Part shown: positions 42,536-51,995 of the stretch, piece after piece
Layout of the letters: the number at the start of each line of letters is the position of its first letter
Numbering within the stretch: the first letter of the stretch is position 1
Assembly (NCBI RefSeq): GCF_018224885.1
Contig: NZ_JAGTXB010000001.1
Span: 62,001-126,000 of the forward strand
Direction of reading: 5' to 3'
Length of the DNA: 64,000 nt
DNA from: Chitinophaga hostae
GTDB lineage: Bacteria > Bacteroidota > Bacteroidia > Chitinophagales > Chitinophagaceae
Translations under genes and position numbers: made by a program
The notes under the pieces: generated by a model
Database searches by the model: none
Told to the model about the DNA's origin: nothing
What the model saw: the letters and a program-made list of their open reading frames with translations, nothing else

Positions 42536-43537
42536 ATGAAGAAGATATGTTACTTGCTCCTAATCGCTTGCTTTATAGCTATTTATTGCCCCTTACAAGC
42601 TCAGCAAATACCAGCACAGGATATTACCCTTTCTAAATACAAATATCCCTTTCCCGTTCACTTCTTAAAGCTACAGATACAAGGACAGCAACTGCAAATG
42701 ACTTATATGGATATACAACCCTCTAAGCCAAATGGCAAAACCATTGTACTCCTGCATGGCAAAAATTTCTGCGGCGCTTATTGGGACAGCACTGCAGCCG
42801 ATTTAAGTAATAATGGATACCGGGTGGTTATACCAGACCAGGTTGGTTTTGGTAAATCAGCCAAACCCGCTCACTTTCAATACTCGTTTCAGCAACTGGC
42901 TCAAAACACCAAAACCCTGCTCGATAGCTTGCAAATAACCAAAACCGCCATATTGGGCCATTCTATGGGAGGCATGCTGGCCACCCGCTTTGCCCTCATG
43001 TATCCAGAAGTCACCGAAAAACTGATTCTTGAAAACCCCATAGGGCTGGAAGACTGGAAAGTAAAAGTGCCGTATCAATCTGTAGATAAATGGTACAAAG
43101 CAGAACTGCAGCAAAGCTATGACAAGATCAAACAGTATATGATGGACAGCTACTATGCCGGCAAATGGTCACCTGCCTACGATAAATGGGCACAGCTGCA
43201 GGCCAGCTGGATCAGCAGCCCCGACTACTCGCAGGTAGCATGGAACTCCGCCCTTACCTACGATATGATTTTTACACAACCGGTGTTATACGAACTTGAA
43301 AACATCCAAACCCCTACCCTTCTGATTATCGGGCAGCGCGACCGTACCGCACTCGGCAAAGCCAGCGTACCGGAAGATATTCGTAAAACCATGGGAAACT
43401 ATCCTGAATTGGGGAAAAATGCCGCGCAAAAAATCCCACATGCTAGGTTGGTGCCGATTGAAGGTGTAGGACATCTTCCCCACATTGAAGCATATACGAA
43501 ATTCATTACACCACTGCTGAAGTTTTTGCAGGAGTAG
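42536..43537 (+). CDS. Secreted alpha/beta hydrolase
   Basis: 333 aa with signal peptide (MKKICYLLLIACFIAIYCPLQAQ). The hydrolase fold shows the oxyanion strand VLLHGKNFCGAYW, the nucleophile elbow GHSMGG (about 141-146), an acid in IIGQRDRTALG and the histidine in GVGHLPHIEAY. The substrate is probably a small ester or a related compound; family membership does not fix it. It acts in the periplasm or outside. It is convergent with the patatin-like gene. Confidence 0.88.
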   Translation: MKKICYLLLIACFIAIYCPLQAQQIPAQDITLSKYKYPFPVHFLKLQIQGQQLQMTYMDIQPSKPNGKTIVLLHGKNFCGAYWDSTAADLSNNGYRVVIPDQVGFGKSAKPAHFQYSFQQLAQNTKTLLDSLQITKTAILGHSMGGMLATRFALMYPEVTEKLILENPIGLEDWKVKVPYQSVDKWYKAELQQSYDKIKQYMMDSYYAGKWSPAYDKWAQLQASWISSPDYSQVAWNSALTYDMIFTQPVLYELENIQTPTLLIIGQRDRTALGKASVPEDIRKTMGNYPELGKNAAQKIPHARLVPIEGVGHLPHIEAYTKFITPLLKFLQE

Positions 43538-43599
43538 AAAACGAACTTTAAGAGCAGTAACATTTGTAGTTTTATCTGCAAAGCAGCGAAACCAACCCC

Positions 43600-45834
43600 C
43601 TACTTTTGCTCCAGCAGCTTCACCACATATTCCAACGCGCTCTGGTTGGCGGGGTTATCCAGCGCATGGGCTATATCCAGTTTTTCGCGGGAAGTAAGAT
43701 GCCAGGATAAAGCTGCTGCCTTGTCCTGCTTTTGTGGCACATACTGGAAAATAACCCGGTGAAATTTATCAGGAAAATATCCTTCCATATAATTCAGCAG
43801 ATCATCCTGGTCAAAATCCTGCATGGCGCTCCAATGCTGCTGCATGGTAAACAATGGCTCAAACAACAGATCGCTGAGATCCTTTGTTTTCTTGATAGGA
43901 GAAATATCGTTCTTCCGCGTGTCACGGATCTGAATATACACCACTCCGCTTGTATTTTCGTTGATCCACTTATTAAAGGTATACAGGTAACGCAGCGTTG
44001 TTTGCTGACCGAAGTTATCCCGAATGCCGGCATCCATCACGTCTACAATGGGATTGCTCGGCAAAAACGCATTCGGCAAAACATACGGAAAGGTGGCACA
44101 CATGCGGATCGCGCTGGTTACCCGCAGATTCATGGCATCCTGGGCGGCGAAATACTGCGCAAAATCCACTCCGTCTATATCCCGCACTTGCCGGGTTGGG
44201 TAAAGATACTGTGGACTACACAGGTAACTGACGGGCTGTGGCGAAATCATTAACCGGCGCCCATCTGCATTGATGGTGGCATTCCAGATCAACATAGGAA
44301 TTTCCGCATTCGCTTCCGGTTGCTGATAGTCTTTCAATGATTTATCCAGTATGCTGTCGGTGTGCTCATTCAGCTGCATTTCAAACGCATAGCCCCTATC
44401 CTTTGCATACTGATTTTTCCCCATGCTGAAACTTCTCCACGGCGTAATAAAATCATTGACAGCCATAGATGTAAATACAGAATTTAACAGATCCCGCGAT
44501 ACCCTTTCCGCATATACGTAATTGGAAAGTCTGATCGGTTTCCCCTGTTGTTGCTCGTAATAGAGCTCCCGGAAATAAGTGGCCCCGAGCATCCCGCCGG
44601 AAGCCCCGGTCATCAGCACGGTGTGTTTCATTAAACGGCCCTGTAACAGGCTATCCAGCCGCTGCAAAACGTTGACGCTCCAGGTAGCCGACCGGCTGCC
44701 GCCACCGCTAAAATTCATCACAATCAATGGCGGCTTCCTATCTGCCGGGAATTTCTTTCTCCAGTTATCTAAAACCGCGATGGTTTGTTTTTTGTCTGCC
44801 TCATATCTTTCCCTGGTAAAAAACTGCTGTAAAGCAGCCACACTATATTCCGGCCGTTCCTTTTTTTGCCGGTAGTTAAGCCCATAGGCTTTATTACGGT
44901 TATCCACCCAGTTATGTTCTACCATCCAGTTTAATCCAAACAGCATCACCAGTAAAATGGGTATAGACCAGGTTTGCAGCATATACGAATAAGCTCCCGC
45001 CACTCCAATGAGGAAAGCGAAAAATATCAATACACTGGCGCCGGCAGGAATCCGGAAAAAATCATAGTCCATCAAATATGCCAATATCACCAGGAAAATC
45101 AGGGAGCACCCAACGGTGATCATGGCCGCAAAGTGATGTTGCTTAAGAATACTGTCGAGATAATGCTTATTATAGTGGTCCACGTTCCGGGCCCTTCTGA
45201 TACGCCAGGGCGTGGAAAAATAGTTATGAACAGGTAACGCATTTTCATCCGGCTCCTGCGTGGGCTTCATGATCATACGCAGGAAGTTCCGGGGATTTCC
45301 AAAACGCTTTTCCAGCCGGCGGCCAATATTTTTATCTGCATTAAAAAAATAAAAGAAACAGAAGAAGAAGATAAACAGCACGCCGCAAATATATCCTTCG
45401 CCAAGCAACATAATATCGGGTATGGTACTCAACTGCTCGTACCGCTGATATTCCCAGCCCCGGTAAAGTATGCTGAGAATAAACACCATGGGAATAATAG
45501 CATTATTCAGGCAGTAACGGAAAAAAGGCTGTGAAGTAGTAGCCAGGAATTTGAAGCGGCCGGTATGCAGGATGAACGTGGTAATTTGCCAGCTCATGAT
45601 AAACATACCTGTTGCTAATCCCAGAATAGTCGTGCTGTAGAAATTAACTTTGCCCAGATACTCTGGCGCCAGGTAAAGGGCATCTCCGCCAAACACCTTG
45701 GCAAAACCGCCGTTAATGGTGCTAAACAGGATCACCCAAAAAATAAGTAACACCTGGTACTTCCTGAAATGCAGGAGCAGTAACTGTATAGGGAAAGAAT
45801 AGTAAGTTTTTATCAGTAATAACTTCACCTTCAT
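43600..45834 (-). CDS. Membrane-bound patatin-like phospholipase
   Basis: 744 aa. The N-terminal ~330 residues hold several hydrophobic helices (for example YQVLLIFWVILFST, GVLFIFFFCFFYFF, AAMITVGCSLIFLVILAYLM). The C-terminal part is a patatin domain: oxyanion loop NFSGGGSRSATWS, nucleophile elbow TGASGGMLG (GxSxG with Ser) and the catalytic Asp in VMDAGIRDNFG. The Ser-Asp dyad is complete, so lipid acyl hydrolysis is expected. A membrane-spanning N-terminus on a patatin is unusual compared with soluble members. No operon partner. Confidence 0.85.
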   Translation of the reverse strand: MKVKLLLIKTYYSFPIQLLLLHFRKYQVLLIFWVILFSTINGGFAKVFGGDALYLAPEYLGKVNFYSTTILGLATGMFIMSWQITTFILHTGRFKFLATTSQPFFRYCLNNAIIPMVFILSILYRGWEYQRYEQLSTIPDIMLLGEGYICGVLFIFFFCFFYFFNADKNIGRRLEKRFGNPRNFLRMIMKPTQEPDENALPVHNYFSTPWRIRRARNVDHYNKHYLDSILKQHHFAAMITVGCSLIFLVILAYLMDYDFFRIPAGASVLIFFAFLIGVAGAYSYMLQTWSIPILLVMLFGLNWMVEHNWVDNRNKAYGLNYRQKKERPEYSVAALQQFFTRERYEADKKQTIAVLDNWRKKFPADRKPPLIVMNFSGGGSRSATWSVNVLQRLDSLLQGRLMKHTVLMTGASGGMLGATYFRELYYEQQQGKPIRLSNYVYAERVSRDLLNSVFTSMAVNDFITPWRSFSMGKNQYAKDRGYAFEMQLNEHTDSILDKSLKDYQQPEANAEIPMLIWNATINADGRRLMISPQPVSYLCSPQYLYPTRQVRDIDGVDFAQYFAAQDAMNLRVTSAIRMCATFPYVLPNAFLPSNPIVDVMDAGIRDNFGQQTTLRYLYTFNKWINENTSGVVYIQIRDTRKNDISPIKKTKDLSDLLFEPLFTMQQHWSAMQDFDQDDLLNYMEGYFPDKFHRVIFQYVPQKQDKAAALSWHLTSREKLDIAHALDNPANQSALEYVVKLLEQK

Positions 45835-45910
45835 CAGACGATTATTACAAATAAACCTACGGAAAATTTACGGAATTATTGATTTTAAAGCGAAAAGCAG
45901 AAGGCTTTAT

Positions 45911-46951
45911 TTACTTGCCCCGGCTAAGAAAAAGTGTCCAGATCAGCGATAACAACAATAGCATTCCAACGCCCTGGTGCAAAATACCATAGCTAACGGG
46001 TATTTTCACCTGGCTGTTTAACAAGGTAAGTACGCCCAGTAACACCTGTAATAATACCAGTAGTAACGGCAGATAGCGGATAGCGTGCAAAAGGCTGTTA
46101 GTGGGTGTTTGTGCCGCCTTCCACCACCAAACTGCAATCAGGATGGTGATCAGGTAAGCGAGCCCGCGATGTATAAACTGGATAGTAATGGGATTATGTG
46201 CTATATCGGCCGTAAATCCTCCCTGTGTAAACATTCCACCAGGCACCCAGGTACCATTGATATCGGGCCATGTATTGGCTACCAGCGCGGTATGCAATCC
46301 TGCCATAAAAGCGCCATATATCAGCTGCACCAGCAGCAATACCAGTAACCAGATATTTAGTTTCTTTAAACCCGGCACCGCTAATATCTCCGTAGAACGC
46401 ACGCTCAGCTTGAGCGCAAACCAAAATACATAACACAACAGCACTAGCGCAGAAATAAAATGAATCGCCAAACGGATATGGTTTACATACAGGTTCTCTT
46501 CGTTCAGACCGCTTTTTACCATGATCCACCCGATCAGTCCCTGCAAACCACCCAGCACAAATAATATGACCATGGGATTGATCATACTTTTATTAATCTT
46601 CTTCTTAATAACAAAATAAATGAACGGCACAATAAACACCAACCCCATCAACCGGGCCCAGTCGCGGTGCAACCACTCCCAGAAGTAAATAAACTTAAAG
46701 TCAGACAAGGTGAAGTGACTATTGATGTACTGATACTGGGCTATTTTTTTATAGCCCTCAAAAGCACGCTGCCATGCCTCTTCGGTCATAGGAGGAAACG
46801 CACCCAGCAGTGGCTGCCACTCAGTAATAGATAAGCCGGAACCGGTTAAGCGCGTAATTCCGCCCAGCAAAACCTGTACTATCAACATGCCCACGCCTAT
46901 ATATAACCATATGGCAACCGGGCGACTATCTTTTATTGTTACTGCTTCCAT
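45911..46951 (-). CDS. ctaA: Heme A synthase, COX15/CtaA family
   Basis: 346 aa with about eight membrane helices. Conserved segments: GGITRLTGSGLSITEWQP near the N-terminus, EWLHRDWARLMGLVF (conserved His), NHIRLAIHFISAL, FIHRGLAYLI and a late GILHQGVGMLLLL. These are COX15-type histidines for heme binding. It converts heme O to heme A for cytochrome oxidase. It stands alone, without ctaB nearby. Confidence 0.92.
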   Translation of the reverse strand: MEAVTIKDSRPVAIWLYIGVGMLIVQVLLGGITRLTGSGLSITEWQPLLGAFPPMTEEAWQRAFEGYKKIAQYQYINSHFTLSDFKFIYFWEWLHRDWARLMGLVFIVPFIYFVIKKKINKSMINPMVILFVLGGLQGLIGWIMVKSGLNEENLYVNHIRLAIHFISALVLLCYVFWFALKLSVRSTEILAVPGLKKLNIWLLVLLLVQLIYGAFMAGLHTALVANTWPDINGTWVPGGMFTQGGFTADIAHNPITIQFIHRGLAYLITILIAVWWWKAAQTPTNSLLHAIRYLPLLLVLLQVLLGVLTLLNSQVKIPVSYGILHQGVGMLLLLSLIWTLFLSRGK

Positions 46952-47134
46952 AAACGGTGCAAAAATAGGGAATGAATGGCGAACAAGGGTGCTAAATACT
47001 CACATTATTTTAACAAAGGCGTAATGTTCTGTTAATCCACAGGTCGGAGCTTTGCATCGAAAAATTAAACGGCACCATTGTATTAGCTAATACCGCCCTC
47101 ATTAACAAAGACAACATATTAAAAAAATAAAGTC

Positions 47135-47590
47135 ATGAAACATTTACGTTTTGTTTTCTTAGCACCCAAAGCAGCATTGTTATTATTTGTTACTATCCTG
47201 TTCCCAATTTTACACGCGGCAGCACAGTCTCAAACATTTGCGTATAACGCATCCAGACTGGCGCACGAAAAACCGGGAACACCAGCACCAGTTGAATCTT
47301 TTGATGTTCATATCACACAACTGCAAAAAGATCAACTCTTATTTCAACTGTCTGTTGATAATCCAGGCAATGAAAGGCTGACGCTTTACATAAAAGACAA
47401 CTTCAATAACACCCTGCACCGCGAAACTTTGCCAGCCACCCTGCGTTTCGAAGCACGCTATAACCTCGCCTCCCTGGAAGACGGCGACTACATTTTCGAA
47501 ATCAGAAGCGGAAAAACTAAACTGGCGGAAAAAGCAATTGCTATCAAAACCCAGACCCTGGTTAACAGAAGCGTTTCGGTAACGAAGTAG
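47135..47590 (+). CDS. Small secreted protein of unknown function
   Basis: 151 aa with a signal peptide that runs to about residue 31 (ILHAAAQSQ). The mature part is rich in beta-strand pattern (KDQLLFQLSVDNPGNERLTL, DGDYIFEIRSGKTKLAEKAI), similar to short immunoglobulin-like domains of the kind seen in Bacteroidota sorting or stress proteins. No catalytic motif. It is followed directly by a cruciform and tandem repeats. Confidence 0.7.
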   Translation: MKHLRFVFLAPKAALLLFVTILFPILHAAAQSQTFAYNASRLAHEKPGTPAPVESFDVHITQLQKDQLLFQLSVDNPGNERLTLYIKDNFNNTLHRETLPATLRFEARYNLASLEDGDYIFEIRSGKTKLAEKAIAIKTQTLVNRSVSVTK

Positions 47591-47962
47591 CTATTAGCTA
47601 TTAGCTATTAGCTGTTAGCTGTTAGCAAGCGGAAAGAATATAGCGAAAGGAAAAGGACATAAGGCGTAGGCAAAAGGCCCAAGGCAAAAAATATAAAGCG
47701 AATGACCAAAGTATGTAGAAAATTTACATCCACTTTGGTCATTCGCTTTATAATTTTTATCCTCCGCCATATTCTTTCCGCTTGCTAATAGCTAAAAGCT
47801 AATGGCTAACCGCTGCTTCGGTCATTCGCTTTATATTTTCTACCTCCGCCATATTCTTTCCGCTTGCTAATAGCTAAAAGCTAATGGCTAACCGCTGCTT
47901 TGGTCATTCGCTTTATAATTTTTACCTCCGCCATATTCTTTCCGCTTGCTAACAGCTAAAAG
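47591..47962. repeat. Cruciform plus three ~83-bp tandem repeats
   Basis: The left part has TAGC-based short repeats and a run ending TAGCAAGCGGAAAGAATAT; this is complementary over 19 bases to the matching part of each repeat unit. ATAAAGCGAATGACCAAAG (before 47711) is likewise complementary over 19 bases to the unit start. Three units begin at about 47737, 47820 and 47902 (83, 82 and ~80 bases) and are nearly identical. The last overlaps the 3' end of the GH3/beta-lactamase gene, and each unit carries a copy of the last few codons (read AVSH-stop on the minus strand). The arrangement points to tandem duplication of gene end plus hairpin. Confidence 0.85.
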
Positions 47963-50956
47963 CTAATGGCTAACTGCTGCTATCGCTTCATACACTGCTT
48001 CAAACATTTTTTCCCGGGTACGCAATGCAGATATTTTCGTATTGGCGCCACCGTTAGGATATACCCTGTTGCTCAGGAAAATAAACACGAGGCCGGAGGA
48101 AGGATCTGCCCATACACAGGTACCTGTGTACCCAGTATGTCCAAAAGTAGCCGCAGAAGCGCTTTTAGCCGGGTAAGGTTCCCTTCGTGTAGCATTGTCT
48201 TTCTCGGGTTTGTCGAATCCTAAACCGCGGCGGCTGATGTTACTATTATAGGCGGTAAACAGCTGCACTGTTTCCGGCTTTATATATTGCACTCCATTGA
48301 ATGAGCCTTTGTTCAACAGCATCTGCATAATCACTCCCAGGTCATTTGCTGTGGAAAACAATCCGGCATGGCCGGAAACGCCGCCAAACATGGCTGCGCC
48401 GGGATCATGCACATCGCCGCGCAGCTGCTGCATTCTGAAAGAGTACTCCCTTTCCGTAGGTACAATTTCCGGTAAAGCAAATCGCTCCCTCGGCAAAAAG
48501 CCCGTGGTAGCTAATCCCATCGGAACATAAAATGTTTCCCGGACATAGTCGTTAAGCCGTTTCCCCGTGAGCTGCTCTACAATTTTTCCGAGAAAAATAT
48601 AGTCACAGTCACTATATACATAACCCTGATGCGGCGATAGTTTACTATCCAGGATCCTCCGCCACATGGTATCTACATAACTGTTTTCCATGTACATCTG
48701 TTCCGCCACGCGAACGGTATGGGAAGGATCGGGTACCTTATGATACAATACGGTGTCCGGATGACCATTCGGATACAGTGTCTCTTTATAAAAAGGAATA
48801 AAAGCCACCAGCCCGGCCTGGTGCAGTAATACATCCCGGATACGCAACCCGGCCTTGTCGGTACCCAGCACCAGGGGAAGATATACGCCAAGAGTGGCAT
48901 CCAGGTTGAGTTTCCCTTCGTCGTAAAGGCGCATTACGGCTAATGTGGTAGCGCAAATTTTTGTTACCGAGGCCAGATCGTAGATAGATGTTGGAGAAAC
49001 CGGTTCCTGCTTATTATACTCATAATGACCAAAGCAGCGGTTATAGATCACCTTTCCATTTTTCATCGCCAGTACCTGTGCGCCTGGTGCGGCGCTGTGG
49101 GTAATCATATCATTGGCAAAACCATCTATTTTTGCCAGGGTTTGTTCATCAACACCGGCTTCCTTTGCAGTGGCGGTGGGCAAAATAGTGAACTGGTTCA
49201 CTTTGTAGGTGATGCCTGTACCGGAAGGCAACGCTGGGCAAACCGTTACCGGTAACTTCCCCGAAGGGCCCAGTTTACCAAACAACAGGTCTGCCGCCAC
49301 TTTCTGGGTGGTACTATCATCTTCATACGCCGCAATGATGGCCGGGGCATCACAGAAATACTGGATGGCATATGGATTACCAAATGCCACGGTAACAGAC
49401 GGCATTTCCGTTTGCAGCTGCCGGATGATCAGGCGTTCCGCCATGGTAAGGCCAAAGTTGTTGGCTGGCCGCCGGCTATAGTCGTGCAAACTGATGATAA
49501 CGGCTTTATAGTCTCGCTGAATGCGGGATACAATAGGCGCGATCTGGTCTACCGACTGGCGGGAAGTAAAAATAAACGCATCCGTACCAGGTTTATACTC
49601 CTTTACGGTTTGCAGAAAGGTGTTGCCGGCATCGGCTCCGATGGCTATTACAGCCAGCTTTTGCTGGACCATAGCGGGAGAAAACGGCACCAGTTTTTTA
49701 TCGTTACGTACCAGCGTAATGGCGCTTTCAGCAATCCGTTTACGCAGCGTATCTGTTTTTGCATTAAGGTCGGCGGCCAGGTTGTCAGTATCAACATGCT
49801 GCGGCTTCGATAACCCCAGGTTGTATTTGGCCCGCAATACTTTCTTCACCCGTTCATCTACCTCGTCCTGGCTTATCTTGCCAGCTTTGATGGCCTTCTT
49901 AATAGCCTCAACGCTGCCTGCGGAGGTAGAAGGTAATATCATCAGGTCATTCCCTGCGAGCAGCGACTGTAAGGATTCCTGTCCTTTCGTATAGAATTTT
50001 GCGATGCCTTTCATTTCAAGGGCATCGGTTACGATCAGCCCTTTATAACCCAGCTCATTTTTCAGCAGTTTTGTAACTGCATTGTAAGAAATGGAGGTGG
50101 GTGTATTGGGTTTTTTATCGATAGATGGAATATAAAGATGAGCGATCATAACAGATCCCACACCGGCTGCAATGGCTTCCCGGAAGGGATATAGCTCCAG
50201 CGAATCCAGTTGTTCCCTTGTTTTGTTGATAGTGGGCAAATCGAGGTGGGAATCCACATTGGTATCGCCGTGGCCGGGAAAGTGTTTGGCGCAGGCCATA
50301 ACGCCGACATCCTGCATTCCCCGGATGGTGGCAACGCCCATGCGGGCTACCTGGTACTTGTTTTCACCAAAAGAGCGGTCGTTGATAACCGGGTTGGAAG
50401 GGTTGTTGTTTACGTCCATATCCGGCGCGAAATCGATATGAATACCAAGGCGGCGGCATTGCTCCCCCATGAGTTTCCCCGCGTCATAAGCCAGGGTGGT
50501 ATCTTGTACAGCACCTATCATCATATTGCGGGGCAGCGATATTACACTGTCAAGACGCATACCCAGCCCCCACTCGCCGTCTATGGCAACCAGCAGCGGT
50601 ACCTTGGATATAGACTGATAGTAATTGGTTAACCCTGCTTGTCGAACCGGGCCTCCCTGAAAAAATATCACTCCTCCTACTTTGTTGTCCTGTATATCTT
50701 TAATAACGGCGTTGATATGATCCTGTCCCAGGTTGGAATGAGCTCTTATCATGATCAGCTGTGCAATTCGTTCTTCCTGGGTGAGCGACTGAAACACGCT
50801 GTCTGCCCACTGTGAGGCGTTATCCTGTTGTGGCGTTGCTTGCCTTGTGGTGGTTTTCTTTTGTTTCTTTTTGTCCTTAAACATCAGGGGCGCAGAAATG
50901 GCGCTCCCCGTCATCATCAGACCAGTTAGTCCTGCAACCAATAATTGTTTCCTCAT
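47963..50956 (-). CDS. GH3 beta-N-acetylglucosaminidase-like / class C beta-lactamase-like fusion
   Basis: 997 aa with signal peptide (MRKQLLVAGLTGLMMTGSAISAP). The N-terminal ~370 residues are a GH3 domain with the NagZ-like KHFPGHGDTNVDSHLDLP and IVTDALEMKGIAKF; a GH3 C-terminal domain follows (about 400-580). The last ~400 residues are a serine beta-lactamase/penicillin-binding fold: nucleophile SVTK in YDLASVTKICATTLAVM, YSDCDYIFLG in place of YxN, and HTGYTG as the HxG motif. Both halves are of full length. Such fusions occur in Bacteroidota and suggest a single periplasmic enzyme acting on muropeptides: sugar cleavage plus a peptide or ester hydrolysis. This role is inferred. Confidence 0.88.
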   Translation of the reverse strand: MRKQLLVAGLTGLMMTGSAISAPLMFKDKKKQKKTTTRQATPQQDNASQWADSVFQSLTQEERIAQLIMIRAHSNLGQDHINAVIKDIQDNKVGGVIFFQGGPVRQAGLTNYYQSISKVPLLVAIDGEWGLGMRLDSVISLPRNMMIGAVQDTTLAYDAGKLMGEQCRRLGIHIDFAPDMDVNNNPSNPVINDRSFGENKYQVARMGVATIRGMQDVGVMACAKHFPGHGDTNVDSHLDLPTINKTREQLDSLELYPFREAIAAGVGSVMIAHLYIPSIDKKPNTPTSISYNAVTKLLKNELGYKGLIVTDALEMKGIAKFYTKGQESLQSLLAGNDLMILPSTSAGSVEAIKKAIKAGKISQDEVDERVKKVLRAKYNLGLSKPQHVDTDNLAADLNAKTDTLRKRIAESAITLVRNDKKLVPFSPAMVQQKLAVIAIGADAGNTFLQTVKEYKPGTDAFIFTSRQSVDQIAPIVSRIQRDYKAVIISLHDYSRRPANNFGLTMAERLIIRQLQTEMPSVTVAFGNPYAIQYFCDAPAIIAAYEDDSTTQKVAADLLFGKLGPSGKLPVTVCPALPSGTGITYKVNQFTILPTATAKEAGVDEQTLAKIDGFANDMITHSAAPGAQVLAMKNGKVIYNRCFGHYEYNKQEPVSPTSIYDLASVTKICATTLAVMRLYDEGKLNLDATLGVYLPLVLGTDKAGLRIRDVLLHQAGLVAFIPFYKETLYPNGHPDTVLYHKVPDPSHTVRVAEQMYMENSYVDTMWRRILDSKLSPHQGYVYSDCDYIFLGKIVEQLTGKRLNDYVRETFYVPMGLATTGFLPRERFALPEIVPTEREYSFRMQQLRGDVHDPGAAMFGGVSGHAGLFSTANDLGVIMQMLLNKGSFNGVQYIKPETVQLFTAYNSNISRRGLGFDKPEKDNATRREPYPAKSASAATFGHTGYTGTCVWADPSSGLVFIFLSNRVYPNGGANTKISALRTREKMFEAVYEAIAAVSH

Positions 50957-51196
50957 TTCATAAACTTACAAATATTCAGGCGTAAATCCAGAGCGGGCAC
51001 ACTGAATATCAAATAATTACTAATAATGATCATATGATTTTGTTAGATAGAAAGTATTTTGGTAAATTAGGATAGCCTGTTGAAGATAATTTAGGAATTC
51101 TGGTAAAAAATTAAAATATGTTTACTATTTTGTCAGAATATTTACATTTAGTTTAATCAATCGTAATTTTAATTACCAATACATTCATCTGTTTCA

Positions 51197-51204
51197 TATA
51201 TTTG
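51197..51204 (+). promoter_or_regulatory. Candidate -7 box of adk
   Basis: TATATTTG fits TAnnTTTG, followed by CAGCC as at rlmD. The ATG is 34 bases downstream. The 281-base gap before adk is very AT-rich and has no other feature. Confidence 0.5.
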
Positions 51205-51237
51205 CAGCCTTGCGAGTAAAGTAGATTTAAATAAAAC

Positions 51238-51825
51238 ATGGTCAATCTCATTTTATTTGGCCCTCCCGGTAGCGGCAAGGGTACACAAAGTGCTAATATT
51301 ATCCAGAAGTACGGACTTATTCATCTGTCTACCGGCGATTTACTTCGCAGTGAAATTGGTGATAAAACCCCACTGGGTCTTGAAGCTAAGAAGTTCATGG
51401 ATCAGGGCCATTTGGTTCCGGATGAAGTAGTGATTGGGATGATCAGTTCCAAACTGGACGCTAATCCCGAAGCACGTGGTTTCATTTTCGACGGTTTTCC
51501 CCGCACCACTGCGCAGGCAGAGGCGCTGGATAAGCTGCTGGCATTGAAGAAAACATCTATTTCAGTGGTACTGTCCCTGGAAGTACCGGAAGATGCGCTG
51601 ATCAAGCGTTTGCTGAACCGTGGTTTAACCTCCGGCCGCAGCGACGATGCATCTGAGGATGTGGTAAAAGCGCGTATTGTGGAATATCATAACAAAACCG
51701 CTCCTGTGGCTGATCACTATGCCAAATTTGGCAAGTTCAAGAAAGTGAAAGGTGATGGCACCGAAGAGGAAGTCTTCGAACTGTTATCCAAAGAACTGGA
51801 TGAACTGGTAGGAGAAAGAGTATAA
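51238..51825 (+). CDS. adk: Adenylate kinase
   Basis: 195 aa. It balances ATP, ADP and AMP. P-loop GPPGSGKGTQ (7-16), AMP-binding HLSTGDLLRSEI and FIFDGFPRTTAQAEAL, and NRGLTSGRSDDASEDVVKARI. It is the short form: the LID is reduced (no zinc-binding insert), as usual in Bacteroidota. It is followed by a structured gap and obgE. Confidence 0.96.
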   Translation: MVNLILFGPPGSGKGTQSANIIQKYGLIHLSTGDLLRSEIGDKTPLGLEAKKFMDQGHLVPDEVVIGMISSKLDANPEARGFIFDGFPRTTAQAEALDKLLALKKTSISVVLSLEVPEDALIKRLLNRGLTSGRSDDASEDVVKARIVEYHNKTAPVADHYAKFGKFKKVKGDGTEEEVFELLSKELDELVGERV

Positions 51826-51873
51826 TTAAAGCGGGAAACCGCTACCAAAAAGAATTTCAGCTTCTTATTATAC

Positions 51874-51955
51874 AACGCAAAGATTGTAAGTAGACGGCTC
51901 ATAGCACCTGATGGTGCTAATTAGCTTAAACTTCACGATCTTTGCGTTTTGTTTT
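51874..51955 (+). terminator. Two-stem structure between adk and obgE
   Basis: AACGCAAAGAT (51874-51884) pairs with ATCTTTGCGTT (51938-51948), then T-rich sequence follows. Inside, TAGCACC (51902-51908) pairs with GGTGCTA (51913-51919) around TGAT. The shape is a terminator with an internal hairpin, or an attenuator before obgE. Confidence 0.6.
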
Positions 51956-51995
51956 TCTGTTGTAATGGAAGCAACAGCTTTAAAATCAGAGCATT

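Noticed and set aside
47737..47982. CRISPR-like array
   Set aside because: The units are contiguous ~83-bp tandem copies without unique spacers, and there are no cas genes.
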